From: Bin5 sp965242905
GTDB lineage: Bacteria > Chloroflexota > Anaerolineae > Caldilineales > Caldilineaceae
DNA: 64,000 nt
Assembly: GCA_965242905.1 (NCBI GenBank)
Contig: CBDETM010000002.1
Location: 558,001-622,000, forward strand
Direction: 5' to 3'
Positions 8,457 to 17,762 of the stretch are shown piece by piece. Position 1 is the stretch's first letter. Each line of letters begins with the position of its first letter. The position numbers were made by a program, and so were the translations under genes. The notes beneath the pieces were generated by a model. The model saw nothing but the letters and a program-made list of their open reading frames with translations. It ran no database searches and was not told the DNA's origin.

Positions 8457-8663
8457 TTCCTTTGAATTCTCGCTTGGACTGTGGTTGGCTGTTAGCGAAC
8501 ATGTCCTCCAAATGTAGGCAGTTACTGCCGAGTCGTGCCTGTTTGCAAAGAGTTTCCGTTGCTTGACGCTGTAAAGTGACCTCCCGGCGGCCCCGGGCTG
8601 AATAGGCCCACTCTTCACCAGCCCACTCATTCATTGCCCATCTACCAAAATTGAGAGTGTCAC

Positions 8664-9632
8664 ATGAATAAGAACGTCGTGATTGCATATCCCGGATTCG
8701 GGGATATCGAGATAGAAATGGAGATCCTGAGCGCCGCGGGTCTGGAGATCGAGCATGTGGGCAACCTGGACACGGAGGAGGCCAGGCAGGCCGCGCGGGG
8801 ATGTGGTGCTCTGATGGTAACGATCCAGCCGGTGCGGGCGGATCTGATTCAGAGCCTGGAACGATGCCGACTAATCTGCCGCGTTGGGACGGGGTTGGAT
8901 GCCATCGACATCGAAGCGGCCACGGAACGGGGCATTTGGGTGACTTACGCTCCCGACTATTCGATTGATGAGGTCTCTACGCACGCCATTGCGCTTGTGC
9001 TGGCGCAGGCGCGCGGCCTGCCGGGTCTTCTGGACGCGACACGCCGGGGAATCTGGAACAGTGAAAAGGGGGGTATTCTCTACCGGTTCAGCGACCAGAC
9101 TCTGGGCATCATTGGTTGCGGCCGAATTGGCCAAGCGACGGCGGCCAAGGGTCGCGGATTGGGGCTCGAGGTCTTGGTATATGACCCCTACGTTAATGCG
9201 TCGGAGATGGAGGAACTGGGTGTTCAGGTTGTCGATCTTGAGACGCTGCTACGCAATTCTGACTATATCTCTCTGCATTCGCCGCTGACCGACGAGACAC
9301 GCCACCTGATCAATGCAGAAACGCTGGCGATGATGAAGCCGTCCGCTTATCTGGTGAACGCGGCGCGCGGTGCTTTGGTTGACGAGGATGCGCTGCTGGC
9401 AGCAGTTCAGGGCGGGCAGATCGCCGGCGCCGCGCTGGACGTTTTGAATGTCGAACCGGTGGCGGCGGACCATCCCTTCCTGAAGGAGGAACGCATCTTG
9501 CTCACGCCCCACGCCGGGTGGTATTCTGAGGAATCCAAAATTGACGTGCGCGTGCAGGGGGCAGAAGAGGTGGTACGCGTTTTACGCGGCGAGAGGCCGC
9601 GTGCACCCGTCAATGAGGTCCCGAGCGAATAA
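8664..9632 (+). CDS. D-isomer-specific 2-hydroxyacid dehydrogenase
   Basis: A 322-residue NAD-dependent dehydrogenase of the phosphoglycerate dehydrogenase/CtBP-like group. Visible motifs are the nucleotide-binding GIIGCGRIGQATAAKG, the substrate and catalytic Arg segment (NAARGALVDEDAL), the Glu (LNVEPVA) and the catalytic His (TPHAGWYSEES). It lacks C-terminal ACT/ASB domains, so it is unlikely to be the serine-biosynthetic enzyme. It is the first gene of a plus-strand run with SDR, E1-alpha, E1-beta and E2, and would interconvert a 2-hydroxyacid and a 2-oxoacid connected with that dehydrogenase complex. Substrate inferred only from context. Confidence 0.88.
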   Translation: MNKNVVIAYPGFGDIEIEMEILSAAGLEIEHVGNLDTEEARQAARGCGALMVTIQPVRADLIQSLERCRLICRVGTGLDAIDIEAATERGIWVTYAPDYSIDEVSTHAIALVLAQARGLPGLLDATRRGIWNSEKGGILYRFSDQTLGIIGCGRIGQATAAKGRGLGLEVLVYDPYVNASEMEELGVQVVDLETLLRNSDYISLHSPLTDETRHLINAETLAMMKPSAYLVNAARGALVDEDALLAAVQGGQIAGAALDVLNVEPVAADHPFLKEERILLTPHAGWYSEESKIDVRVQGAEEVVRVLRGERPRAPVNEVPSE

Positions 9633-9656
9633 GTTGCAGCAGAGGAGATCACAGGA

Positions 9657-10472
9657 ATGACCCACCCACTCTTTGATCTGAGCGGCCGCGTTGCCATCGT
9701 ATCGGGTGCGGCGAGCGGCATGGGACGTATCACGTCTATAGGCTACGCCGAGGTCGGCGCGGATGTGGTGTTGTTGGATATCAACGAGGTTGGCGCCCAA
9801 GAGACCGCGCATGAGATCGAGCAGATGGGCGGTCGCGCCCTTCCGGTCAACTGTGATATCTCGGACCCGGACCAGATCCGGGCGATGTTCGAGCGGGTTG
9901 ACAGCGAATTTGGTCGGGTCGACGTGCTCAGCAACATTGCGGGAGAAGGTATTCGCACAGACCCGCTGGACCTGACCGAGGGCCAGATACAGCAGGTGAT
10001 GCAGAACCTGGTTGTGGGCCGCTATATTTGCACGCAAGAGGCGGCCAAACGGATGATGACGAGGGGCCGCGGGAGCATATTCAGCATCGTTTCGATCGCC
10101 GGAATCAGCGCACTTGGGCGGGGCCACATTGCATACAGCATGGCGATGGGTGCGGTGGGGGCGATGACACGGGAACTGAGTACGGAATGGAGCAGTCTGG
10201 GTGTACGCGTTAACGCGATCGTCTGCGCCCAGATCATGAACCAGGACCTGGAAGTACGAATCGCGGCGGACCCGGCGCTGGGTGCTTCCTACTTGCGGGG
10301 TCTGCCTATTGGACGGATGGGTCATCCCAACGATATAAAGGGGCCGGCGATCTTTCTCGCCTCTGATGCTTCGGCCTGGATGACAGGCGCTCTGATTCCC
10401 CTGGATGGCGGCAATCTGGCCAAGAATGTAAGCGGTTCCCATCCGGGAATGCCTGCAGTTGTGCCGACCTGA
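9657..10472 (+). CDS. Short-chain dehydrogenase-like protein lacking the catalytic lysine
   Basis: A 271-residue SDR fold with a strong ribosome site (AGGAG region). The glycine motif VSGAASGMG (residues 15-23) and D41 after the second strand indicate NAD binding. Catalytic Ser (S146) and Tyr (Y160) are present, but the Lys of YxxxK is Met: the motif reads Y160-S-M-A-M164, confirmed in the DNA as TAC AGC ATG GCG ATG. The Asn of the tetrad appears to be N117. Loss of Lys normally cripples SDR catalysis. It sits 24 bases after the hydroxyacid dehydrogenase and just before E1-alpha, an order repeated at 34.5-35.3 kb, where the SDR has an intact YxxxK. Confidence 0.85.
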   Translation: MTHPLFDLSGRVAIVSGAASGMGRITSIGYAEVGADVVLLDINEVGAQETAHEIEQMGGRALPVNCDISDPDQIRAMFERVDSEFGRVDVLSNIAGEGIRTDPLDLTEGQIQQVMQNLVVGRYICTQEAAKRMMTRGRGSIFSIVSIAGISALGRGHIAYSMAMGAVGAMTRELSTEWSSLGVRVNAIVCAQIMNQDLEVRIAADPALGASYLRGLPIGRMGHPNDIKGPAIFLASDASAWMTGALIPLDGGNLAKNVSGSHPGMPAVVPT

Positions 10473-10526
10473 GACTGCCCCGGCCGGCTGATGGCCGACA
10501 TACACAATTCAATGGAGGTGGGTGGC

Positions 10527-11492
10527 ATGGCCCAGTCCGAGCAACTCCTTTCTCTTTACAGGCAGATGCTGATCATCCGCTATACAGAGGAGCAGCTGGC
10601 CCGTTCGCATCAGATGGGTCTGATTCACGGCGCCTGTCATACGTACGTCGGCGAAGAGGCGATTGCGACCGGCGTGTGTGCACATCTGCGGCCCGACGAC
10701 GCCGTCTTCAGCACGCATCGCGGGCACGGGCACGCACTGGCGAAGGGAGTCAGTCCGCGGGAGGTCGTTGCCGAGCTTTTTGGGCGTGCGACCGGCTGTT
10801 CGCAGGGAAGGGGAGGCAGTATGCACCTCTTTAAGCCGGAGGTGGGGATGATGGGAACGAGTGGGATCGTCGGCCCATGTATACTGCAGGCGACGGGGGC
10901 TGGGTACTCGTTCAAGCTGCTCAAAACAGACCAGGTCGGCGTCGCTTTCTTCGGCGATGGTGCGGTGAACAACGGCGCGTTCCACGAGGGACTGAATCTG
11001 GCCAGCATCTGGAAGCTGCCGACGCTGTTTGTCTGCGAAAACAACATGTACGCCACCGAAGTGCCCTTTGCTTATTCGGCGGGCAATCCGCACGTGGGCA
11101 ACCGGGGACCAGCTTACGGGATGGAGAGCCTGACTGTAGACGGCAACGACGTACTGGCCGTCTACGAGGCGGCGGAGGAGGCGGTGCAGCGGGCACGCGG
11201 GGGAGAAGGGCCCACATTGATCGAGTGTCGGACCTATCGCACGCGTGCCCATGCCGAGGGCATGCGAGACGCCGGCTACCGTACGCCGGAAGAGGTGGAG
11301 GAGTGGAAGGCGCGTGACCCGATTACACGCTACAACGAGTGGCTCCTGAAGAATGAAGAGGCGGGCACTGAAACGCTGGCCGCGATAGAGGCGGAAGTGA
11401 AGGAGATGGTAGCGGACGCGGAGGAGTTCGCCCGCAACAGCCCATGGCCGGAGCCGGACACGGTCAGTGAACACGTATTCAATCAGGGGTGA
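10527..11492 (+). CDS. 2-oxoacid/acetoin dehydrogenase E1 alpha subunit (set 1)
   Basis: A 321-residue thiamine-diphosphate enzyme. The start at 10527 is chosen over 10491 because GGAGGTG lies 6 bases upstream. The TPP motif runs from GDGAVNNG to the CENN pair, with the family's GRGGSMHLF and STHRGHGHALAKG segments. It resembles AcoA and PDH E1-alpha. E1-alpha and E1-beta decarboxylate a 2-oxoacid, or cleave acetoin-like ketols, and transfer the acyl unit to the lipoyl group of E2. The E1-beta gene starts at its 3' end. The complex needs an E3, which is not encoded here. The name acoA is avoided because the substrate is unproven. Confidence 0.9.
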   Translation: MAQSEQLLSLYRQMLIIRYTEEQLARSHQMGLIHGACHTYVGEEAIATGVCAHLRPDDAVFSTHRGHGHALAKGVSPREVVAELFGRATGCSQGRGGSMHLFKPEVGMMGTSGIVGPCILQATGAGYSFKLLKTDQVGVAFFGDGAVNNGAFHEGLNLASIWKLPTLFVCENNMYATEVPFAYSAGNPHVGNRGPAYGMESLTVDGNDVLAVYEAAEEAVQRARGGEGPTLIECRTYRTRAHAEGMRDAGYRTPEEVEEWKARDPITRYNEWLLKNEEAGTETLAAIEAEVKEMVADAEEFARNSPWPEPDTVSEHVFNQG

Positions 11493-11497
11493 AGGCC

Positions 11498-12475
11498 ATG
11501 CGAGAGTTGACTTACGTTGAAGCCACGCTGGAGGCCCTAGACAGCGCGATGGCGCGCGATCCCTCGATCTTCGTCGTCGGCGAAGGGATTGGCGAACGGG
11601 GGGGCAATTTCAATACGACAGTCGGCCTGTACGACAAGTACGGCCCCGAGCGCCTCTGCGACACGCCCATCAGCGAGCGCGGCTTTGTCGGCATGTGCGC
11701 GGGCGCGGCCATGACCGGCACGCGTCCGGTTGTCGACTTCATGTTTTTGGACTTTATTCTCGACGCCTTTGGCGAGCTGGTGAATCAGATAGCAAAGATG
11801 CAGTACATGAGCAGCGGCCGGCTCAAGATGCCCATATTGCTACGCGGTGCGATTGGGATCGGCCATTCGGCAGCAACCCATCACTCGGGCAGTTACTACC
11901 CGATTTTTGCACATATTCCCGGATTCAGGGTGGTGGTTCCAGCCATTCCCAGTGACGCCAAGGGGCTATTCACCACAGCACTGCAGAGCGACGATCCTGT
12001 GCTTTTTCTTGAACACAAGTCGCTGCTCTTCAATCGCGGCGATGTGCCAGAGGGCGATTACGCCATTCCCTTCGGGCAGGCGCGCATCGCGCGGGAGGGG
12101 TCGGACTGCACACTCGTCGCGATTGGTTCGATGGTAGACAAGTCTGTTGCCGTTTGCGAAAAGCTGGCAGAGGACGGAATTTCGGGCGAGGTGATCGATC
12201 CGCGCACGATCGCTCCGCTCGATATGGCGACGATTCTGGAGTCGGTCAGCAAGACGGGAAGGCTTCTGATTGTGGACGAGACATTTCAGCCTTGCGGTGT
12301 GGGCGCTGAAATTGCGGCGCAGGTCATTGACGAGGGATTTGACGATCTGGACGCCCCGATTCGCCGATTGAACGGCGCACATGTGCCGACGCCTTACAGC
12401 CCGCCACTGGAGCTTGCTATCGTCCCAGAGACGGACGACATCGAACAGAGCATACTCGGTCTGCTTGCCGAGTAG
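11498..12475 (+). CDS. 2-oxoacid/acetoin dehydrogenase E1 beta subunit (set 1)
   Basis: A 325-residue transketolase-like beta chain. A GTG at 11489 overlaps the E1-alpha stop; the ATG at 11498 (MRELTYVEATLEALD) is the likelier start, with AGGGGTGAAGG upstream. Family segments are clear: VVGEGIGERGG, DTPISERGFVGMCAGAAMTGTRPVVDFMF, the dimer interface region and the C-terminal transketolase domain with EVIDPRTIAPLD and GRLLIVDE. It forms an alpha2beta2 E1 with the preceding gene, binding TPP at the alpha/beta interface. It lies 76 bases before the E2 gene in the same direction. Confidence 0.92.
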   Translation: MRELTYVEATLEALDSAMARDPSIFVVGEGIGERGGNFNTTVGLYDKYGPERLCDTPISERGFVGMCAGAAMTGTRPVVDFMFLDFILDAFGELVNQIAKMQYMSSGRLKMPILLRGAIGIGHSAATHHSGSYYPIFAHIPGFRVVVPAIPSDAKGLFTTALQSDDPVLFLEHKSLLFNRGDVPEGDYAIPFGQARIAREGSDCTLVAIGSMVDKSVAVCEKLAEDGISGEVIDPRTIAPLDMATILESVSKTGRLLIVDETFQPCGVGAEIAAQVIDEGFDDLDAPIRRLNGAHVPTPYSPPLELAIVPETDDIEQSILGLLAE

Positions 12476-12551
12476 TTCATACGTTGAAATATCGGGAAAG
12501 TCGTTCACTCTTCAACCTCCGGAACATCAGCTGCTCAATTGGGGATATCCG

Positions 12552-13931
12552 ATGGCCTACGAAGTGACGATGCCGCGCCTGGGTTGGACGATGGAAGAGG
12601 GGGTCTTCGGCGAATGGTTGAAGCAGGACGGAGACGAAGTCCAGGCTGGGGACTTGCTGTTTACAGTGGAGGGCGACAAGGCTACACAGGAGGTCGAAGT
12701 ATTCGAGTCCGGAATCCTGCATCTGCCCTCCACTGCGCCGGCACCCGGTGACGTCATTCCCGTGGGTGCGTTGCTGGCCTACATCGTCCAGGCCGGTGAA
12801 GCGCTGCCCGCGGAGGGTAGCCAGTCCCCCCAAATTGGAGTGCAGGAGAGGCAGTCCAGCATGGCGAGTCCGGTTGGTGCTGCAGAGCCTGCGGTCCAGG
12901 GGAATCCAGCGACGAAAACGGTCGCCGCGGACGGTCGCGGCGCTCCAACCATTAGCCCCCGTGCGCGGCGAGTAGCCGGCGAACTGGGGGTGGATTGGAC
13001 CCTCCTCACAGGGAGCGGCCGCACAGGACGCATCGTTGAGCGGGATGTACGCGCCGCGGCTGAGACGATGGTTGAACCGGTTGGGGTGGACATTTCCCCA
13101 GTGGCGCGCCGCATGGCTGTGGAAGCGGGCATTTCGTTGGAAGAACTGGCGGCGGTCAGGCCGGGCGGTCGGATTCAGCGCGAGGATGTCGAGGCTGCCA
13201 TCGCGGCGCGCCGTCAGCCTGTGCCTGCGGACGAGACAGCGGCGCACGTCCTGCCACACACGCGCATCCGCCAGATAACGGCCCAGAGGATGGCAGAAAG
13301 CGCGCACACAACCGCGCCCGTCACTTTGACCACCGAGGCCGACGCCACCGAGTTGGTGGCTTTACGTGAACAGCTAAAGTCGAGCTATACTCGACGCGGG
13401 CTGGCCGTACCTAGTTACAATGACATTTATATCAAGCTGTCTGCTGCCGCGCTTCAGGAGCATCCCAGGCTCAATTCCAGTTGGGGCGACGAGGGTCTAG
13501 TACTTCACGGAGAGATTCACATCGGTTTTGCGGTGGAAACCGAGCGGGGACTGCTGGCGCCGGTGCTGAGGGACGTGCCGGCGAAATCGTTGCGGGTGAT
13601 CGCGACTGAGTCTGCCAGCTTGATCGAGGGCGCGCAACAGGAACGCTTGAGTCATGAGGCGATGCAGGGCGGAACCTTTACGATTACGAATCTGGGCATG
13701 TACGGCATCGACGCCTTCACCCCTATCATCAATTTGCCCCAAGCCGCCATTCTTGGTATCGGGCGCATCGTCTGCAAACCGGCCGTACACGATGGAGAAG
13801 TCGTGCCCCGTCAGATGGTTGCACTCAGCCTGACCTTTGATCATCGCGTCGTGGATGGTGCTCCGGCGGCGCGCTTCCTCAACACTATACGCGAGTTTGT
13901 CTCCGAGCCGATTCTGTGGCTCACAGCCTGA
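12552..13931 (+). CDS. Dihydrolipoamide acyltransferase E2 with two subunit-binding domains (set 1)
   Basis: A 459-residue E2 core component. The frame extends upstream to 12381, but the lipoyl domain begins exactly at ATG 12552. Domains in order: lipoyl (about 1-80, lipoylated K43 in VEGDKA); a flexible linker; two tandem peripheral-subunit-binding domains (near 133-168, ISPRARRVAGELGVDW; near 178-213, ISPVARRMAVEAGISL); and the catalytic acyltransferase domain with the active-site FDHRVVDG. One binding domain is usual, so two is notable. It passes the acyl group from E1 to CoA. Last gene of set 1; no E3 follows. Confidence 0.92.
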   Translation: MAYEVTMPRLGWTMEEGVFGEWLKQDGDEVQAGDLLFTVEGDKATQEVEVFESGILHLPSTAPAPGDVIPVGALLAYIVQAGEALPAEGSQSPQIGVQERQSSMASPVGAAEPAVQGNPATKTVAADGRGAPTISPRARRVAGELGVDWTLLTGSGRTGRIVERDVRAAAETMVEPVGVDISPVARRMAVEAGISLEELAAVRPGGRIQREDVEAAIAARRQPVPADETAAHVLPHTRIRQITAQRMAESAHTTAPVTLTTEADATELVALREQLKSSYTRRGLAVPSYNDIYIKLSAAALQEHPRLNSSWGDEGLVLHGEIHIGFAVETERGLLAPVLRDVPAKSLRVIATESASLIEGAQQERLSHEAMQGGTFTITNLGMYGIDAFTPIINLPQAAILGIGRIVCKPAVHDGEVVPRQMVALSLTFDHRVVDGAPAARFLNTIREFVSEPILWLTA

Positions 13932-14329
13932 CTGCCAGTGGTACGGCGGTTGATGCGAAAAAACCTTTCATTTGGGTCGTTACTCGGCCATATCTGCCCT
14001 TTACTTACGAAGACCCGAATTGCCCCGCGGCGCTCCTCCGATAGGCAAGGCCCGGTTTGGTGTACACGAATTTCACCTTGCCGGCAGTAACAGCGTTAAG
14101 GCACATGCAGGTTTCGGTGCGGAAAGAACTGGCCGAGACACTGAGCCAGTTGCTTGTCTAAAGTCACAAGGGAGAGATAGTGCGGGCTGCCGGAAGGTAC
14201 CGCAGTAAGGACCATGTTTGCGCTTGTGAAAAAATTGACATTGTGTTCGAATTCCATAATATTGGCGAGTGCCCCACGTAGCGTTTCTCAATGTCCATAC
14301 ATTCGAATTCACAGAGGAGATGGCCAGAA
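13932..14329. other. Intergenic region before importer 2
   Basis: About 400 bases with no credible gene. It contains a promoter with a consensus TTGACA box (listed separately) shortly before the importer 2 binding protein. No terminator with a T-tract was seen after the E2 gene. Confidence 0.55.
14235..14262 (+). promoter_or_regulatory. Likely sigma70-type promoter of importer 2
   Basis: A perfect TTGACA (14235-14240), 16-base spacer and TAATAT (14257-14262, four of six). It lies about 70 bases upstream of the binding-protein start, in an AT-rich patch, giving a short leader. The best promoter candidate in the window by sequence. Confidence 0.5.
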
Positions 14330-15652
14330 ATGATGCAGAGAGAGAGTTTGTCCAGGCGAACGTTTCTCAAGATAAGCGGAACTGTTGCCGGCGCGACGGT
14401 ACTGGCGGCTTGCGCGCCAGTTGCTGCCCCTGCAGACGACGGCTCGATGGGGGAAGCGGCTATGGCGGAACCTGTTACGATTCGCTATGGTCGCCATGAT
14501 CCGGCCGCGGGCGTTGCAGTGACGCTTGAGTCATTCCATGAAGAGTATCCCGACATTGTAGTCAGCGTTGAGCAGATTGGCGAGTTTCACGCTAAGATTC
14601 CGGCGCTAGCTGCAGCCGGCACGCTGCCCGACGTCGTTCGCAGCTGGGAGGCGATGGCCCTCGACATGGGGCGAAACAATCAGTTCATCGACGTTCAACC
14701 CTATGTCGATGGCGAGCCTGGCTTCGATGCCGAGGACTTCTATGAGAATTGGTGGAACTATCCGGTCGTGGAAGGAAAGCGCTACGGCGTTCCCGATGCG
14801 GCTGCGCCCCACGTGACTTTCTACAACGCGGATCTCTTTGACGAAGCGGGTGTCGAATATCCGAACAAGGACAGCTTCACCTGGACTGACTTTGAAGAAA
14901 AGGCCCGAGCTATCAGTGATCCCGACAATAAGATTTGGGGGTCGGAGACGATCCCGGTTGGATGGCACATGTTCAGTGTCAAGCAGGCCTGGCAAAACGA
15001 TGGCAGCTTCTACAGCGAGGATTTCCTTGAGTCCAGGCTTGATAGAGAGGAGACGATCCAAGCGATTCAGTATTGGGCGGACATGCTTCTCGACGGGAAT
15101 GTGATGCCGTCACCTTCCCAGATTATTGGCATCGGCGGCGCCGGAGCGGCAGCGGAACTTCTGGCAGCAGGTAAGATTGGGATGCAGCGGATGGGTTCCT
15201 GGATTACTGGAAGTCTTGTTGACGCCGGCTTCCGCTTTAACGTAGTCGCCGAACCGAGCCAGGCCCGCCGCGATACGATCACGCACGGTGCGTTTAACAA
15301 CATTGCCACAACTTCCGAGCATAAGGATTTGGCCTGGACCTGGCTCAACTACAATACCAGCACCCAGGGCATTTACAACTACGCTTCGAACGCGAACTTC
15401 CCGGGTACGCGCCGCTCCTCCAATGAGATCGAACCGTTCCCATGGGTTGCGGAGGTAGATTTCGACGTGGACTGGGACGTGATCCCTGACGCGTTAACGT
15501 ACGGGCACATTTTGCCTGGACCGGCAAATGAAGGTGAGGCACTGAAGCTGATCGGCGACGCCCTAGAAAGGGTTTACTCGGGCGATGCGAAGGCCGCTGA
15601 TCTCTTCCCCGATGTTTCGCCAAAGGTAACGGCCGTTATTTCGGACATTTAG
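14330..15652 (+). CDS. ABC importer 2: extracellular sugar-binding lipoprotein
   Basis: A 440-residue family 1 solute-binding protein. The start at 14330 follows GAGGAGA by 9 bases; the earlier open frame from 14291 has no site. The N-terminus holds a twin-arginine motif (LSRRTFLKISG), a hydrophobic segment and a lipobox ending LAAC, so it is predicted to be a Tat-exported lipoprotein. An acidic Ala/Glu-rich spacer precedes the ligand-binding domain. It should deliver a carbohydrate to the permeases at 15811 and 16718. The RhmD-like dehydratase at the end of the operon suggests a 6-deoxyhexose such as L-rhamnose or its acid, but this is inference. Confidence 0.92.
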   Translation: MMQRESLSRRTFLKISGTVAGATVLAACAPVAAPADDGSMGEAAMAEPVTIRYGRHDPAAGVAVTLESFHEEYPDIVVSVEQIGEFHAKIPALAAAGTLPDVVRSWEAMALDMGRNNQFIDVQPYVDGEPGFDAEDFYENWWNYPVVEGKRYGVPDAAAPHVTFYNADLFDEAGVEYPNKDSFTWTDFEEKARAISDPDNKIWGSETIPVGWHMFSVKQAWQNDGSFYSEDFLESRLDREETIQAIQYWADMLLDGNVMPSPSQIIGIGGAGAAAELLAAGKIGMQRMGSWITGSLVDAGFRFNVVAEPSQARRDTITHGAFNNIATTSEHKDLAWTWLNYNTSTQGIYNYASNANFPGTRRSSNEIEPFPWVAEVDFDVDWDVIPDALTYGHILPGPANEGEALKLIGDALERVYSGDAKAADLFPDVSPKVTAVISDI

Positions 15653-15676
15653 GACGGAAGTGTGTGAACTATGGAT

Positions 15677-15731
15677 CCTCGAAGGCTCACGAAGGCAAGG
15701 TCTACTATCAGCGCTTTCGTGGCCTTCGAGG
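15677..15731 (+). promoter_or_regulatory. Stem-loop between binding-protein and permease genes (importer 2)
   Basis: Arms 15677-15695 and 15714-15731 pair as CCTCGAAGGC plus CACGAA with one bulged T, around an 18-base loop. It begins 25 bases after the binding-protein stop and leaves about 80 bases before the permease start. There is no T-tract, which favours RNA protection or attenuation over simple termination. Confidence 0.7.
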
Positions 15732-15810
15732 GTTAACAGATCGCCTTTAGACAGACCTGTCACGAGCGGATGGCGGGCCAGATCTGAGCATGCAAATGGG
15801 GTAGTTATCC

Positions 15811-16737
15811 GTGGCTTCAGCAGTCATCACACCTAGCGGCAGTTTTTGGAAGAGCAGACGATTTCGCGATGCGATGGTTGCATACGCGTTCATCTTGCCG
15901 TGGGTGATTGGTTTCATCCTGTTCGTTGGCGGCCCCATCGTTGCATCTTTCGTACTTAGCTTCTTCCGGTGGAAGATGATCGCGCCACCCAGATTTTACG
16001 GGCTGACCCATTACATCAACATGATTACCACGGATGAACTGTTCCGTACTTCGATCTGGGTGACCTTCAAATTTGTACTGATTTCAGTTCCTATCGGCCA
16101 AGTATTGGCCTTGATATTGGCTTTGCTGCTCAATCAGCGGATAAGGTTTCTGGGATACTGGCGCTCGGCATTCTATTTGCCTGCTGTAGTCAGCGGGGTG
16201 GCCGGTTCGGTCATCTGGGTGTGGATGTATCACGTTGAGCTGGGAATCGTGAACAATGGCCTGGCGCTGATCGGAGTAGAGGGGCGGAACTGGCTCTTCG
16301 ACAAGGAGTTGGTCCTGGGTTCGTTGATCGTCAAGAGCCTCTGGAACATAGGCATCCCGATGGTCATTTATCTGGCTGCGCTGCAAGGGATGCCGCAGCA
16401 GTTGTATGAAGCGGCAGACATCGACGGCGCCGGGGAAGGCCCGAAGTTCCTTTCAATCACGCTGCCCATGCTGTCACCTGCCATCTTTTTCAACGTAGTA
16501 ATGGGGATCATCGCGGCGGTGCAGACCTTTGCGGAACCTTATGTGATGACGGGAGGCGGGCCGGACAACGCAACGCTGTTTTTGGGCCTCCACCTCTATC
16601 AGAACGCCTTCCATTACCTCAAAATGGGCTATGCTTCGGCGATGGCATGGATCATGTTTCTGCTTATCTTTGGGCTGACGGTATTTCAGTTCGGGCTTGC
16701 CGGTCGCTGGGTCTATTATGAAGGCGGTGCCCGCTAA
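15811..16737 (+). CDS. ABC importer 2: permease A (MalF/UgpA type)
   Basis: A 308-residue permease starting with GTG at 15811, with a GGGGTAG site upstream. About six membrane segments are visible, beginning MVAYAFILPWVIGFILF. The ATPase-docking EAA loop reads QLYEAADIDGAGEGPKFLS, followed by ITLPMLSP. It pairs with permease B, whose start overlaps this gene's end by about 20 bases, so translation is probably coupled. It takes the ligand of the binding protein at 14330. No ATPase gene accompanies it. Confidence 0.9.
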   Translation: MASAVITPSGSFWKSRRFRDAMVAYAFILPWVIGFILFVGGPIVASFVLSFFRWKMIAPPRFYGLTHYINMITTDELFRTSIWVTFKFVLISVPIGQVLALILALLLNQRIRFLGYWRSAFYLPAVVSGVAGSVIWVWMYHVELGIVNNGLALIGVEGRNWLFDKELVLGSLIVKSLWNIGIPMVIYLAALQGMPQQLYEAADIDGAGEGPKFLSITLPMLSPAIFFNVVMGIIAAVQTFAEPYVMTGGGPDNATLFLGLHLYQNAFHYLKMGYASAMAWIMFLLIFGLTVFQFGLAGRWVYYEGGAR

Positions 16738-17701
16738 CCTGCCGGGAGTTACGAGAGTGGTCGCTGGCAACGAAACTGTTCCCTCAGCTGAACGGCTGCA
16801 AAGTGAGGTCTATACACAGCCCAGCAGATTACGCACACTTCTGCTTGGCAACCGATTTCAGACCGGGCTGGTTCGGCTGATCGTAATCTATGTTCTTCTG
16901 ATTTTCTCTGCATTCTTATTTCTTTTGCCGTTTTACTGGATGGTGAACACGGCGCTTAAGCCGCCCAACCAAGTCTTCACACTGCCGCCCACCTGGATTC
17001 CGAAGCCGGTAATGTGGTCGAATTTCCTGACGGCATTCACGATTCAGTACGAGACGGACCCACCTGTCTACAATTATGCACTCAATACGGCAATCGTTAC
17101 AGTCAACGGGGTGGTCTCGACGATATTCTCCAGTGCGCTGGTGGCGTATGCTTTTGCCCGCCTGGAATTCCCGGGTAAGAACATCATTTTTATGGGCATC
17201 CTCAGTACGCTCATGATCCCCTTTGCGGTCGTGATGGTGCCTCAGTTCATCATTTGGCGGTATTTGAACTGGCTGGACACGTTGTGGCCGCTGATGATTC
17301 CGCACTGGTTCGGGTCGGCATGGAATATCTTTCTGCTGCGCCAGTTTTTCATGACGATACCGAGAGAGTATGACGAGGCGGCTTATCTTGACGGCGCGTC
17401 GCGGTGGCACATTTTCATCCGGATCATTCTGCCACTTTCCAAGCCTGCGCTGGCGGCTGTCGCCGTGTTCGCATTCGTTTTCTTCTGGAACGACTTTCTG
17501 GGCCCGTTGATCATTCTGTCTACGCCGGAGAACTTTACGCTGACGCTTTTCCTGGCAAACTTCAATGTAGCCTACCGGGGGACGCCGTGGCACCTGTACA
17601 TGGCCGCTGCTCTCATCATCATACTTCCCTGCCTGATCCTGTTTTTCTTTTCTCAGAACGCCTTTCTGAAGGGGATTACGGTTACCGACCTGAAGGGTTG
17701 A
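16718..17701 (+). CDS. ABC importer 2: permease B (MalG/UgpE type)
   Basis: A 327-residue permease from ATG 16718, overlapping permease A. A GTG at 16757 with GGGAG 8 bases upstream is an equally good alternative start and removes 13 residues. The N-terminal 45 residues are polar; six membrane segments follow from about residue 50. The EAA loop is EYDEAAYLDGASRWHIFIR, then IILPLSKPAL, and the C-terminus ends KGITVTDLKG, typical of MalG-type proteins. Together with permease A it forms the membrane channel of importer 2. Confidence 0.9.
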   Translation: MKAVPANLPGVTRVVAGNETVPSAERLQSEVYTQPSRLRTLLLGNRFQTGLVRLIVIYVLLIFSAFLFLLPFYWMVNTALKPPNQVFTLPPTWIPKPVMWSNFLTAFTIQYETDPPVYNYALNTAIVTVNGVVSTIFSSALVAYAFARLEFPGKNIIFMGILSTLMIPFAVVMVPQFIIWRYLNWLDTLWPLMIPHWFGSAWNIFLLRQFFMTIPREYDEAAYLDGASRWHIFIRIILPLSKPALAAVAVFAFVFFWNDFLGPLIILSTPENFTLTLFLANFNVAYRGTPWHLYMAAALIIILPCLILFFFSQNAFLKGITVTDLKG

Positions 17702-17762
17702 GGTAAGCTGCCCCATCACGGGCCATTCTGCACGACTTTCCTTCACAGATACTGAGGCACCT

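Noticed and set aside
14245..14256. GTTCGAATTCC resembling a tRNA T-loop
   Set aside because: No acceptor or anticodon stems around it; it lies inside a promoter spacer region.
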